DNA of 64,000 bases from Candidatus Afararchaeum irisae (GTDB lineage Archaea > Halobacteriota > Halobacteria > Halobacteriales > Afararchaeaceae): contig JAXIOF010000016.1 in assembly GCA_034190545.1 (NCBI GenBank), positions 1 through 64,000 on the forward strand, in the 5' to 3' direction. The notes under the pieces were generated by a model. It was not told the origin of the DNA, searched no databases, and saw nothing but the letters and a program-made list of their open reading frames with translations. The position numbers and the translations under genes are program-made. Below, piece by piece: positions 16,977 to 25,570 of this stretch (positions are counted from its first letter, which is position 1; the number at the start of each line of letters is the position of its first letter).

Positions 16977-17744
16977 TTAACTCCTTTCGGACTGTGTCTC
17001 GTCGGACGAAACGTCATCAGACGAAACGCCGAAGTCGGGGAAGTCGGTACTCTGGCTGTCGTTGTGGCTGTGGCTGTGGTCGTGGTCGCCGTCTCCGGTC
17101 ATTCCCGTCGTGAGAACCATCCTGAGACCCTTCTCGACGGGTATGTCGACCTCAGTGAGACGTGACTCGGGTACCATAGACAGGAAGCCCGCTGTGGGGT
17201 TGGGACTCATAGGTATGAAGACGTTGTAGAGATCCTCGTCTGTGACGTGTTCGTCACCGCTCTTCCATCTCTCACGTTCACGGTCGTTGACAGCCTCCTC
17301 TATCTCGTCGGGGCTGTCATTGGTGACGAATCCCATAGTGTAGACGCCCTTCCGAGGCCACTCGACGACGACGACCGTGTCGTACCTCGTGTCCCTTTCC
17401 ATGAGGGCGTCCGAGACCTGACGTACGCTGGAGTAGATAGGGCTCACTACTGGAATACGTTCTATGAGATGTTCGAACTCGGCGAAGACAGTCTGACCGA
17501 ACCCCTTCGTGGCGACGAAGCCGACGACTGTTACGAAGAAAACCAGAACCAGAGCGCCGACCACCTGTGCGACTATCTCTATGTTGGCTGTGTAACTCGT
17601 GAGGGCGGTTATCTCTATGAGAGGCTGGACGAAGCCGGTTATCCTCGTGAAGATGAACCTGAGGACGAAGAGAGTCACTGCGAGGGGTGCGAGGAGTGCG
17701 AGACCCGCTATGAATCCGTTACGTATCTCTCTCGACAGGGACAT
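16977..17744 (-). CDS. DUF502 family membrane protein
   Basis: From ATG 17744 this is a 255-aa protein. The DUF502 pattern is clear: two transmembrane segments (FIAGLALLAPLAVTLFVL and VVGALVLVFFVTVVGFVAT), then IPVVSPIYSSVRQVSDAL, a VVVVEWPRKGVYTMGFVT strand, and the signature MSPNPTAGFLSMVPES followed by VDIPVEKGLRMVLTTG. The function of DUF502 is unknown; plant members (COV-like) affect trafficking. A His/Asp-rich segment DHDHSHSHND near the C-terminus could bind metal and is not part of the family core. A longer in-frame start at 17798 adds 18 residues. Confidence 0.88.
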   Translation of the reverse strand: MSLSREIRNGFIAGLALLAPLAVTLFVLRFIFTRITGFVQPLIEITALTSYTANIEIVAQVVGALVLVFFVTVVGFVATKGFGQTVFAEFEHLIERIPVVSPIYSSVRQVSDALMERDTRYDTVVVVEWPRKGVYTMGFVTNDSPDEIEEAVNDRERERWKSGDEHVTDEDLYNVFIPMSPNPTAGFLSMVPESRLTEVDIPVEKGLRMVLTTGMTGDGDHDHSHSHNDSQSTDFPDFGVSSDDVSSDETQSERS

Positions 17745-17819
17745 TGTGGTTCGAGACACGGACGCGACGGATAAAAAACTACCATAAGGTATAATCACAC
17801 AAAGAGATACGATAAGACA

Positions 17820-19037
17820 ATGAAGTCATCTCCGTCCTCTCTCGACGACCTCGAAGCTACGGGCAAACGAGTTCTGATGCGCGTCGACTTCAACTCGCCG
17901 ATAGACCCCGCGACGGGACGTATACTCGACGACAAGAGGCTCCGCGGACATCTCGACAGCATAAGACGTCTCTCCGAGTCGTCTCTCGTCCTCTTAGCCC
18001 ACCAGTCACGTCCGGGCAAGGACGACTTCACCACACTCGAAAGACACGCCGAGAGACTCGGGAGACTCCTCCCGAACGAGAGGGACGTGGGATACGTCGA
18101 CAGCGTCTTCGGGTCGAGCGCGCGCGAGGAGATCAAGAGACTCGATAAGGGCGACGTTCTCCTCCTCGAAAACGTGCGTTTCTACTCGGAGGAGTACATG
18201 TCGATGGAGCCCGAGAGGGCGGCGAAGACACACGAGGTCGAGAGGCTAGCACCCCTATTCGACGCCTACGTAAACGACGCGTTCTCTGCGGCACACCGTT
18301 CCCAGCCCTCTCTCGTGGGCTTCCCGCGTCGTCTCGCGTCTTACGCCGGGGATCTGATGGAGAAGGAGCTACGTATACTCGGGGGAGTGACTGACTCCGA
18401 GAAGCCCAGAGTCTTCGCTCTCGGAGGCGGAAAGCCCGTCGACACAGTCGAGGTCACTCGTAACGTCCTCTCGAAGAACCGCGCCGAGAGGGTTCTTATA
18501 TCCGGAATCGCGGGCAACATCTTCCTGATCGCTCAGGGCATCGAAGTCGGAGACGAGACAGAGGAGTTTCTCCGGGACGAGGGGCATTACGGTCTCGTCG
18601 ACGACGCGAAGGATATACTCGACGAGTTCGAGGACTGTGTCGAGATACCCATAGACGTCGCAGTCGAGAGAGACGGCGAGAGGATCGAGGTCGGAGTCGA
18701 CGAGCTTCCGGCGGAGTCACAGGCTCTCGACATAGGCGTCGAGACGATGGCACGTTACTCACAGATTCTGAGGGACGCGGGAACAGTCGTCGTAAACGGT
18801 CCTCCGGGTGTCTACGAGAAGAAGCCCTTCTCACGTGGCACCGAGGCGGTGTTCGAAGCCGCGTCTGAGGCGGGCTTCTCGGTCGCGGGAGGCGGCGACA
18901 CCTCGGCGGCGATAGACGCACTCGACGTCAAGGGCTTTGACCACATCTCGTCGGGCGGAGGCGCGGCGACGTCTTTCCTCTCGGGGGAGAAGCTTCCCGC
19001 CGTAGAGGCTCTGTGTCGGCGCGAAGAAAAAGCTTAA
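17820..19037 (+). CDS. pgk: Phosphoglycerate kinase
   Basis: This 405-aa two-domain enzyme interconverts 1,3-bisphosphoglycerate + ADP and 3-phosphoglycerate + ATP in the lower glycolytic and gluconeogenic pathway. Motifs are VLMRVDFNSPI at the N-terminus, LLENVRFYSEE, YVNDAFSAAHRSQPSL, ALGGGKPVDT, and in the nucleotide-binding half VVVNGPPGVYE and VAGGGDTSAAI...ISSGGGAATSFLSG. The length is normal for archaea. It is divergent from the DUF502 gene and followed by tRNA-Thr. Confidence 0.98.
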   Translation: MKSSPSSLDDLEATGKRVLMRVDFNSPIDPATGRILDDKRLRGHLDSIRRLSESSLVLLAHQSRPGKDDFTTLERHAERLGRLLPNERDVGYVDSVFGSSAREEIKRLDKGDVLLLENVRFYSEEYMSMEPERAAKTHEVERLAPLFDAYVNDAFSAAHRSQPSLVGFPRRLASYAGDLMEKELRILGGVTDSEKPRVFALGGGKPVDTVEVTRNVLSKNRAERVLISGIAGNIFLIAQGIEVGDETEEFLRDEGHYGLVDDAKDILDEFEDCVEIPIDVAVERDGERIEVGVDELPAESQALDIGVETMARYSQILRDAGTVVVNGPPGVYEKKPFSRGTEAVFEAASEAGFSVAGGGDTSAAIDALDVKGFDHISSGGGAATSFLSGEKLPAVEALCRREEKA

Positions 19038-19071
19038 AGCCGTTGTACACGAATCTTGTAGTAGAGCGAGT

Positions 19072-19146
19072 GCCTCGGTAGCTCAGACTGGCCAGAGCGA
19101 GTCCCTTGTAAGGACTATGTCGAGGGTTCAAATCCCTCCCGAGGCT
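19072..19146 (+). tRNA. tRNA-Thr (anticodon TGT)
   Basis: The acceptor stem is GCCTCGG/CCGAGGC with discriminator T, as in haloarchaeal tRNA-Thr. The anticodon stem AGTCC/GGACT encloses CTTGTAA, giving TGT. The T arm is GAGGGTTCAAATCCCTC. A CTTAAA element about 35 nt upstream, just after pgk, may serve as TATA box. CCA is not encoded, and no intron is seen. Confidence 0.95.
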
Positions 19147-19150
19147 GTCT

Positions 19151-19390
19151 ATGTCGACTTCTGACATATCGTTGCCGTCGTCAGTTATGAGCCGTCTGCC
19201 GGTTCCAGAAGGTGAGAAGAAGAGATACCTCATCTACCACGGCAGGTGGCAGCTCTCTACTCTCGTGATGATGCTGCCTATGACTATGTTAGACCTTCTC
19301 AAGCTTCCGGTTCAGATCAACCTCGTGATAACCCAGTTCATAGGCGCGTGTATCTTCTGGTTTATCGACAGGAGGATATTCGACGAGTAA
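19151..19390 (+). CDS. Small membrane protein, unknown
   Basis: This 79-aa ORF starts only 4 nt after tRNA-Thr. Residues ~36-75 contain two hydrophobic stretches (LSTLVMMLPMTMLDLL and LVITQFIGACIFWFI) ending with the charged DRRIFDE. The N-terminus is polar and contains a basic EGEKKRY. It is probably a two-span inner membrane protein of a type common in haloarchaea; I do not know its function. The ATG at 19187 is an alternative start giving a 67-aa product. Closeness to the tRNA suggests a shared transcript. Confidence 0.6.
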   Translation: MSTSDISLPSSVMSRLPVPEGEKKRYLIYHGRWQLSTLVMMLPMTMLDLLKLPVQINLVITQFIGACIFWFIDRRIFDE

Positions 19391-19432
19391 AATATAGTCA
19401 ACTCTTTTTATCTCGGAGACTGACTCAGATCC

Positions 19433-20143
19433 ATGAACTTCGGCGACTGGAACGACTGGGACCACGTCACTAAGCTAGATCCCGACAAGGAGATAGAGCG
19501 ACACGAGATAGTCGAGGTGTGTGAGTCGGGTACCGACGCTATAATGGTCGGAGGTACACAGAGGATCACAGAGGAGAAGATACATACACTCACAGAGGTT
19601 CTGAGGGAGAAGGAAGTCCCTCTCACACTCGAACCCTCGAATCCCTCCGCCGTGGTACACGACGTCGACTGGGTCTTCGTTCCGACGGTTCTCAACGCGG
19701 GAGACGTCCTCTGGGTCACGGGTGCCCACAAGGAGTGGGTCAAGGATCAGAGGGACGAGATACGGTGGGATCGGACAGCGATGGAGGGATACATAGTTCT
19801 CAACCCCGACAGCGCGGTGGCTGAGCTAACCAACTCCTACACCGATATAGATGCCGACGACGTCGCTTCTTACGCAGTCGTCGGCGAGAAGGCGTTTAAC
19901 CTGCCTATCATATACGTCGAGTACTCGGGAACCTACGGAGACCCCGACGTAGTCGAGGAGGTCTCGGAGGCTCTCGACGACGCCGCGCTCTTCTACGGCG
20001 GAGGAATAGACTCCTACGAGAAGGCGGAGGAGATGGCGGAGTACGCCGACACAGTAATAGTCGGAGACGCCGTCTACGACGAGGGCGTCGAGGCTCTGAG
20101 ACAGACCGTCGAGGGAGCTAAGTCTAAGTCTCAGTCTAAGTAG
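19433..20143 (+). CDS. Geranylgeranylglyceryl phosphate synthase
   Basis: This 236-aa TIM-barrel prenyltransferase of the GGGPS/PcrB family makes the first ether bond of archaeal lipids from sn-glycerol-1-phosphate and geranylgeranyl diphosphate. Motifs are the N-terminal HVTKLDPDKE, GTDAIMVGGT, PLTLEPSNPSAV, the long YIVLNPDSAVAELTNS, YVEYSGTYGDP, and the phosphate-binding FYGGGIDSYEKAEE with DTVIVGDAVYD. It is the haloarchaeal (group I-like) short form. A TATA-like CTTTTTATC lies 25 nt before the ATG. Confidence 0.93.
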   Translation: MNFGDWNDWDHVTKLDPDKEIERHEIVEVCESGTDAIMVGGTQRITEEKIHTLTEVLREKEVPLTLEPSNPSAVVHDVDWVFVPTVLNAGDVLWVTGAHKEWVKDQRDEIRWDRTAMEGYIVLNPDSAVAELTNSYTDIDADDVASYAVVGEKAFNLPIIYVEYSGTYGDPDVVEEVSEALDDAALFYGGGIDSYEKAEEMAEYADTVIVGDAVYDEGVEALRQTVEGAKSKSQSK

Positions 20144-20633
20144 TAGAGTCCCAGTCCCATCCCGGAAGACGTGTCTGTATCCCCGCGGCTATCCCCGCGA
20201 GTACGTCGTCGTATCCCGCAGTCGTGGTCGTGGCTTCCTCGTCTCTGTTATCCGAGTCACCCACCACCTCCTCAGTGTAGACGTCGATGTAATGGAAGGT
20301 CGACTCGGCGAGTGTACGATGTGGGTCGTCGCCCGCTATCATAGAAGCGATTCTTCTACCTATGATCTCGTCTACTATGAAGCCGTCGTAGTCGTTCTCG
20401 ACTTCGAGACCCTCTCCGAGTTTCACGAGTGCGGCGAGGTTGACCGCGAGATCTTCGTCCTCAAGAACCGTCTCAAACTCGTCTATGACCTCGTCCTCGG
20501 TGACATCTCTGACGTCCTGGTCGAAGACCTCGCCGAGCTTCCGGCGTGCGAAGTTTATGAGACGCGTTATATCGTCGGCGTCGTCGACGACCTCACGTCT
20601 GACTTCTTCTACGGTGTCCTCCGAGAGCTTCAT
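20136..20633 (-). CDS. Conserved haloarchaeal protein of unknown function
   Basis: This 165-aa acidic, mostly helical soluble protein contains ITRLINFARRKLGEVFDQDV and DEIIGRRIASMIAGDDPHRT. Its C-terminus is Thr/Asp-rich. I see no recognised domain. It starts 9 nt after the stop of aCPSF1 and is therefore the third gene of the psmB-aCPSF1 operon, which suggests a link to RNA processing or proteolysis, but that is only context. Its end overlaps the end of the convergent GGGP synthase gene by 8 bp. Confidence 0.7.
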   Translation of the reverse strand: MKLSEDTVEEVRREVVDDADDITRLINFARRKLGEVFDQDVRDVTEDEVIDEFETVLEDEDLAVNLAALVKLGEGLEVENDYDGFIVDEIIGRRIASMIAGDDPHRTLAESTFHYIDVYTEEVVGDSDNRDEEATTTTAGYDDVLAGIAAGIQTRLPGWDWDSTT

Positions 20634-20642
20634 TTTTTATAT

Positions 20643-22550
20643 TTATATGAACCTGTAGGTCTCGAGGTTCATCGGCGATATGGTTCTCATGTTGAACTTC
20701 TTGTACAGCGACGACGCGAGATCCTTCGTGTTCGACTCGTCGCCGTGGACGGTGAATATCTTCTCGGGGCGTGGGTTCATCGTCTCGACGAACTTGACGA
20801 GACCGTCCCTGTCGGCGTGTCCCGAGAATCCCTCTACCGTAGTGACTTCTAGGTTTATCTTGACAGTGTCAGACCTACCCTTTCCGCCCGAGACATGAAC
20901 CTCGTCACGTCCCGACTGTATGCTGTGTCCGGTAGTTCCGGCTGCCTGGTATCCGACGAAGACGAGCGAGTTCTCGTCGTCGGGCGCGAGGAACTGGAGA
21001 TGCTCCATCACGGGACCTCCCGCCATCATGCCGTTAGTGGCGAGGACTATGGCGGGGTCTCCGTCACGTATCTCCTGTCTCTGTTCGGTTCCCTCGTCGA
21101 CCTGTTCGAAGTAGTCAGCGAGGAACGGGTTCTCGTCCTCGTGGAAGATACGGTCTCTGAGGTCGTCGTTGAGGTACTCGGGGTGTGCGGTATGTATCGC
21201 TGTCGCCTCCCAGATCATTCCGTCGAGGTAGACGGGCATCTCGGGTATATCGCCGTTCCGCATAGCCTCCTCCAAGACGACCATTAGCTCCTGTGACCTT
21301 CCGACCGAGAACGCGGGTATCAGAACCTTTCCGCCCCTGTCGGCTGTCCTCTTTATGACGTTCTTGAGCTTCTTCTCCGCCTCGTCCCTCGACGGCTGTA
21401 TGTCGTTCCTGCCTCCGTAGGTCGACTCGAGGAAGAGTGTTTCGAGACGTGGGAAGTCGTTGACAGCACCGTTGAAGAGACGTGTGTCCTTGTAATGTAT
21501 GTCACCCGAGAATCCGACGTTGTAGAGTCCGTCGCCTATGTGGAAATGTGCGACCGCGCTTCCGAGTATATGTCCCGCGTTGTGGAAGGTGAGCTTGATG
21601 TCAGGGGCTATGTCGGTGACATCACCGTATTCGAGTGTGATACTGTGTTTTATCGCCTCCCTAGCCATCTCACTCGTGTAGGGCGGCGTTCTACCCTCCT
21701 TCGCGGCGACGTCGAGGTAGTCCTGCTGGAGAAGACCCATCAGGTCACGCGTCGGGGGTGTCATGTAGACGGGACCGTCGTAGCCGTACTTGTAGAGGAG
21801 GGGTATCAGGGCGGAGTGGTCGAGATGTGCGTGTGTCAGAACCACTGCGTCTAACTGGTTGAGAGGGTTCGCCTCGGGGACTTCGAGATGTGGACTCTCG
21901 TCGGTACCCGGCTTGTCACCGCAGTCGATGAGGACACGCGTCTCGGGAGTCGAGAGTATGAAAGACGCCCTTCCGACCTCACGGCAGCAGCCGAGCGAGG
22001 TGACACGTACCCACTCTTCGTCCGACGTGGTGTCCCTGTGTATCCTCCTACCCGTCTTACGCAGGAACTCCTTCCTGTCGTCGCTCTCGTGTCTGAGGTA
22101 ACGCCGTATGTCCCTCACAGTCCTCGACTCTATAGGAGGCGTCCTGACGACGTCGGGTGTCCATCCCGTAGCGCGCGTGATCTCACGTAATGTCGATCCG
22201 TTCTTTCCTATCACGAGACCCGGCTTCTTCGCCTTTATAGTGATCTCTCCGAGGTCGGGGTTGAACTCGTAGTCGGTGATTCCCGCCTCGTCGGGGACTA
22301 TATCCTCTATCTCGTCACGTGTCGTCTCGGGCTCAGCTAAGACGCTGGGGTCGGGACGTACAGTAATACGTTTCCTGAGCTTTCTAGCCAACTGGCGGAC
22401 TAGGTCTCCGTCGTGTGCGAACTTCTTGGGGTCACTCGTGTAGATCACGAGCTCCGGACCCTCGTACTCGACGTTACTCACACCGACGCCTGCTGGTAGT
22501 TCTTTCTCGATCTGTCTCTTGATGTCTTCGAGCTCGTCTTGGGCGTTCAT
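20643..22550 (-). CDS. Archaeal CPSF-like ribonuclease aCPSF1 / FttA
   Basis: This 635-aa KH-MBL-beta-CASP nuclease acts as the archaeal transcription termination factor, cleaving nascent RNA behind RNA polymerase. Two N-terminal KH domains are present, the second with VIGKNGS (113-119). The metallo-beta-lactamase domain follows with HAHLDH (240-245), the His in [11 protein letters not shown], and FSGDIHY. The beta-CASP part has [26 protein letters not shown] and [15 protein letters not shown]. The size is standard. It is downstream of psmB by 33 nt in one operon. Confidence 0.96.
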   Translation of the reverse strand: MNAQDELEDIKRQIEKELPAGVGVSNVEYEGPELVIYTSDPKKFAHDGDLVRQLARKLRKRITVRPDPSVLAEPETTRDEIEDIVPDEAGITDYEFNPDLGEITIKAKKPGLVIGKNGSTLREITRATGWTPDVVRTPPIESRTVRDIRRYLRHESDDRKEFLRKTGRRIHRDTTSDEEWVRVTSLGCCREVGRASFILSTPETRVLIDCGDKPGTDESPHLEVPEANPLNQLDAVVLTHAHLDHSALIPLLYKYGYDGPVYMTPPTRDLMGLLQQDYLDVAAKEGRTPPYTSEMAREAIKHSITLEYGDVTDIAPDIKLTFHNAGHILGSAVAHFHIGDGLYNVGFSGDIHYKDTRLFNGAVNDFPRLETLFLESTYGGRNDIQPSRDEAEKKLKNVIKRTADRGGKVLIPAFSVGRSQELMVVLEEAMRNGDIPEMPVYLDGMIWEATAIHTAHPEYLNDDLRDRIFHEDENPFLADYFEQVDEGTEQRQEIRDGDPAIVLATNGMMAGGPVMEHLQFLAPDDENSLVFVGYQAAGTTGHSIQSGRDEVHVSGGKGRSDTVKINLEVTTVEGFSGHADRDGLVKFVETMNPRPEKIFTVHGDESNTKDLASSLYKKFNMRTISPMNLETYRFI

Positions 22551-22583
22551 GTTTGTCTACGGCGGAGGGAGAAAAAGCCGAGT

Positions 22584-23297
22584 CTACAGCTCCTCTATTA
22601 TCTCTTCGATCTCGTCCTCATCTACCATCTCGAATCCCTCGTCGGGAGTTATAGTAGACAGAAGAATTCCGTTTCCACTCGCAGTGTCTCTCTCCATCGC
22701 GCTCTGGAGCGACCTGACGGCGAGGCTCTTTGCCTCCTCGACCGAGAGACCCTCGGAGAACTTGTCCTCTAAGACTCCGTACGCGATCACGGAGCCGCTG
22801 CCCGTCGTGGCGTAGTTCTCCTCCATGACTCCTCCCGCGGGGTCGAGTGTGAATACGTGGGGTCCGTCTTCGTCGACACCTCCGAGTATGGGGACGACGA
22901 AGAAACGGATCGACCTCATTATGTTGCCCGCCATGCTCGCGAGCGCCTTCATGGATATCGACTTGTCCCTACGTGTCTCGTAGAGGTTCGACTCGATCTT
23001 GAGAGTCTTAGCGAGACTCTGGCCATCTCCGACGCCTCCGCTTATCGTGAGACCCGCGGTGTCGGTGACCTGGTAGATCTTCTTCGCTGTCTTGCTCGCG
23101 ACGAGGTTGCCCATGCTCGCACGTCTCTCGGTCGCAAGCACGACGGCATCTTCGGTCGTGAGTCCTATCGTCGTGGTTCCCTCGGCGATGTCCTCCTCGT
23201 CTATGCCTTGCCTGTTAGCGGGTGCGTCTAGCTCGATTCCGCTTGGTGTGACTGTAGGTGTGTCTCTGTCTGTTCTGTTACTGTTAGGGTTCATCAT
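22584..23297 (-). CDS. psmB: Proteasome beta subunit
   Basis: This 237-aa N-terminal nucleophile hydrolase is the catalytic subunit of the archaeal 20S proteasome. A 40-residue propeptide ends in EG, and cleavage would expose Thr41 of TTTIGL as the nucleophile Thr1. Lys33 is conserved (SKTAKK). Position 17, normally the catalytic Asp (usual ATDxR), reads Glu here (LATERRASMG). GGVGDGQSL and LDPAGGVMEENYATTGSGS are otherwise typical. It is the first gene of the operon with aCPSF1. The start is ATG 23297 or 23294. Confidence 0.95.
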   Translation of the reverse strand: MMNPNSNRTDRDTPTVTPSGIELDAPANRQGIDEEDIAEGTTTIGLTTEDAVVLATERRASMGNLVASKTAKKIYQVTDTAGLTISGGVGDGQSLAKTLKIESNLYETRRDKSISMKALASMAGNIMRSIRFFVVPILGGVDEDGPHVFTLDPAGGVMEENYATTGSGSVIAYGVLEDKFSEGLSVEEAKSLAVRSLQSAMERDTASGNGILLSTITPDEGFEMVDEDEIEEIIEEL

Positions 23298-23453
23298 TAT
23301 ATCTCGTCTCTCCTTAGCTGGGTAGTCTGTCTCATCAAAACTCAGAACTATGTCGTACTTAGAGATGCCGACTATTTAAAATTTCTTGACGAAGACGGCG
23401 ACAGCCACAGTCACAGTCACAAGCCTCTTCTACATGAGAGCCATTTATCATAT

Positions 23454-23846
23454 ATGCTCGGACGTCTCCTACTCGTCTTCACAGTAATACCGTTTGTCGA
23501 CCTGCTTCTCCTACTACGGATAGCCGACGTCATAGGTCCTCTGGAGACACTCGGGGTGGTCGTACTCACCGGAGTCGCAGGAGCCTACCTCGCGCGGTCT
23601 CAGGGAATACAGACCCTCCGAAGGATACAGCACAGGCTCCAGCAGGGAGCGTCTCCGTCGGACGAACTCACCGACGGCGCTCTCATAATCGCTGGCGCGG
23701 CATTTCTGGCGACCCCGGGACTCATCACCGACACCGCCGGCTTCGTATTCCTACTCCCTTTCACACGTCCGCCCCTCAGAAGGTTCGTCCAGTCGTACTT
23801 CAGACGGAAGGCACAGCAGGGCTACGTCCACGTCGAGACGTATTAG
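23454..23846 (+). CDS. fxsA: FxsA family membrane protein
   Basis: This 130-aa protein has the FxsA layout: an N-terminal span (LLLVFTVIPFVDLLLLLRI), TLGVVVLTGVAGAYLARSQG, a conserved amphipathic LRRIQHRLQQGASPSDEL, then a second hydrophobic pair DGALIIAGAAFLATPGLITD-AGFVFLLP, ending with basic residues. In E. coli FxsA lowers phage-T7 exclusion by F; its general function is unknown. ATTTATCATAT just before the ATG is the likely promoter or start region. Confidence 0.9.
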   Translation: MLGRLLLVFTVIPFVDLLLLLRIADVIGPLETLGVVVLTGVAGAYLARSQGIQTLRRIQHRLQQGASPSDELTDGALIIAGAAFLATPGLITDTAGFVFLLPFTRPPLRRFVQSYFRRKAQQGYVHVETY

Positions 23847-23900
23847 GACAGGAGCGGAAAAAGAAAGCTTAAAACGAGAGTCGTCCAAACTTCGATCTGA

Positions 23901-23974
23901 GGGCCAGTAGCTTAGCTAGGTTGAGCGCTCGGCTGATAACCGGGAGGTCCGCGGTTCAAATCCGCGCTGGCCCA
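23901..23974 (+). tRNA. tRNA-Ile (anticodon GAT)
   Basis: The acceptor is GGGCCAG/CTGGCCC with discriminator A. The anticodon stem CTCGG/CCGGG surrounds CTGATAA, giving GAT, which reads ATC/ATT. The T arm is CCGCGGTTCAAATCCGCG. CCA is not encoded. Immediately after it lies a small hairpin, CAAAACC-TTC-GGTTTTG (23973-23989). The 3' end plus this hairpin is duplicated 140 bp downstream. Confidence 0.95.
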
Positions 23975-24158
23975 AAACCTTCGGTTTTGCGGACTCATGA
24001 ATCTTCGATTTAAGAATGGCCCATGAGAGACTGAACGCAGTGAGGAAGCGAATGGGACAAGCGGATTTGAATTAGGGAACCAAAGTGACCGTAGTTCAAA
24101 TCCGCGCTGGCCCAAAACCTTCGGTTTTGCGGACTCATGAATCTTCAATTTACGAATA
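23954..24158. repeat. Direct repeat of the tRNA-Ile 3' end, likely att scar
   Basis: The ~65 bp at 23954-24018 (T-loop, acceptor 3' strand, hairpin, and about 25 bp more) recurs at 24094-24158 with only a few mismatches toward the end. A duplicated tRNA 3' end in direct orientation is the mark left by tyrosine-recombinase integration. Only ~75 bp separate the copies, so the element has been deleted or excised imprecisely. The second copy is also part of an inverted repeat: GCGGATTTGAA at 24061-24071 with TTCAAATCCGC at 24095-24105. Confidence 0.75.
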
Positions 24159-24250
24159 GATCCATCCGCGGTATTGCTCGGTGTCCTCTGAGTCCTCAGC
24201 TGAATCTAAAACAGTAACTGTAACTTTACGACGCTCCAAGTATAACACAG

Positions 24251-25159
24251 ATGCAGAACACTGATCCTGACTACGACAACATCGTAATAGGCGCAGGAGT
24301 AGCCGGACTCTCAGCCGCACTCTACACGTCACGTCTCAACCATCCGACGTTAGTGATAGACAAAGGCGGCGGACGTATAAACCAGGTACGCCACGTCCAC
24401 AACTACATAGGAGTGACCGACGACAACACGGGCGAGGACTTACAGTCGGTCGGCATAGACCAGGTGAAGAAACACGGAGGCGAGTTCGTCCACGACAAGG
24501 CAGTCGACGCGACGAAGGAAGACGGCGTCTTCCACGTCGAGACGGACAGCGGTGACGTCTATACTTCGCGTTCGCTCGTCGTCGCGACGGGGATGATGGA
24601 CGTATTCCCCCAGGTTCCGGGACTCGGACGTTTCAACGGACACGAGGTGCATTACTGTCTCCACTGTGACGCCCATCTATGTATAAACGAGGACGTCTTC
24701 GTCTTAGGCGACGACGACCACGCCGCAGTCGTCGCACTCATTCTTCTCAACTTCACAGACGACGTCACATTTCTCACGAACGGCGAGACTCCCGAGTTGA
24801 GCGAAGAGTACTCCGAGAAGATCGAGACGAACGGGATAGATGTCGTCGAGAAGGAGATAGAGTGTGCGGAGGGAGACGAACACCTCGAACGTCTCGTCTT
24901 CGAAGACGGCGAGTCGCGGGAGTTCGACAGAGGCTTCGCGATGCTAGGCGGTAGGGTCAACAACGGGATACTCGAGAGCCTCGGAGCCGAACTCAACGAC
25001 TCGGGCTACGCCGTGATCGACGACGACGCTAAGACAGACATCGACGGTCTCTACGCCGTCGGAGACGTCACAGACGAGAACAACCAGATTCCGATAGGTG
25101 TCGGAAAGGGCGCAAAGGCGGGACTCGACATACACAAGAGCCTGAGGGAGTTTCCGTAA
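24251..25159 (+). CDS. Thioredoxin reductase-like FAD oxidoreductase
   Basis: This 302-aa class II pyridine nucleotide-disulfide reductase has FAD-binding IVIGAGVAGLSAAL (11-24), the redox pair C136-L-H-C139 (usual C-A-T/V-C), and a final FAD motif TDIDGLYAVGDVTDENNQIP. The NAD(P)H-binding region reads VLGDDDHAAVVAL instead of the usual Gly-rich GGGDSA, so the electron donor may not be NADPH. It probably reduces a thioredoxin or another disulfide partner. It is divergent from nothing close upstream except the tRNA-Ile scar, and an IS605-family relic begins 2 bp after its stop. Confidence 0.85.
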   Translation: MQNTDPDYDNIVIGAGVAGLSAALYTSRLNHPTLVIDKGGGRINQVRHVHNYIGVTDDNTGEDLQSVGIDQVKKHGGEFVHDKAVDATKEDGVFHVETDSGDVYTSRSLVVATGMMDVFPQVPGLGRFNGHEVHYCLHCDAHLCINEDVFVLGDDDHAAVVALILLNFTDDVTFLTNGETPELSEEYSEKIETNGIDVVEKEIECAEGDEHLERLVFEDGESREFDRGFAMLGGRVNNGILESLGAELNDSGYAVIDDDAKTDIDGLYAVGDVTDENNQIPIGVGKGAKAGLDIHKSLREFP

Positions 25160-25160
25160 A

Positions 25161-25460
25161 CTACCCCACCCTACTTCGCTCGGGCAAACCCTTGCTCGTG
25201 GAGGGATGGGGCTTTGACGTGGACTTCCGTTCTATGGCTATGAACCAACGGAGAGGCCTGTCTCCCCGTCGAAGGGGCATCAGTACTTACACGTTCACGG
25301 TCATCGTCCCGCCATTTAGCGCGACGTCTACGGGTGCGCCTCCGTCGCCGCCGTTCTGGTTGCGACGGAGTAGGAGTAAGGTATGCGACGCCGAGGCCGA
25401 TCCCAAGAACTGTTCTGTTCTCAGGGACTTCGGCGTTGCTTCCCTCACTATCAGTATCTA
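25161..25460 (-). mobile_element. Relic of an IS200/IS605-family element (tnpB fragment and right end)
   Basis: On the minus strand, one frame reads AEVPENRTVLGIGLGVAY (25,381-25,437), like the RuvC-I region of haloarchaeal TnpB, where the last motif is normally LGIDLG; the catalytic Asp is replaced by Gly. Another frame reads GGDGGAPVDVALNGGTMTVN then Val-stop at 25,287, like a TnpB C-terminus. The ~200 residues normally between them are deleted. The end near 25,164-25,211 forms an imperfect hairpin, CCCCACCCT with AGGGATGGGG, as at IS605 right ends. The relic abuts the stop codon of the reductase gene. No tnpA is present. Confidence 0.7.
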
Positions 25461-25570
25461 TCGTTTTATACAGTTAAATGTTTTACTACTATGTAGTGGT
25501 GGAGTTAACCGAGTCCAGAGAAAAGTGTTGGTGGAGGATGGGACGCGCTCCTCCCCTCCCTACTGCGTAT

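Noticed and set aside
23912-24148. 78-aa minus-strand ORF over tRNA-Ile
   Set aside because: It is translated from the antisense of the tRNA and its duplicate, and contains the well-known spurious GPPGYQPSAQ-type tRNA peptide.
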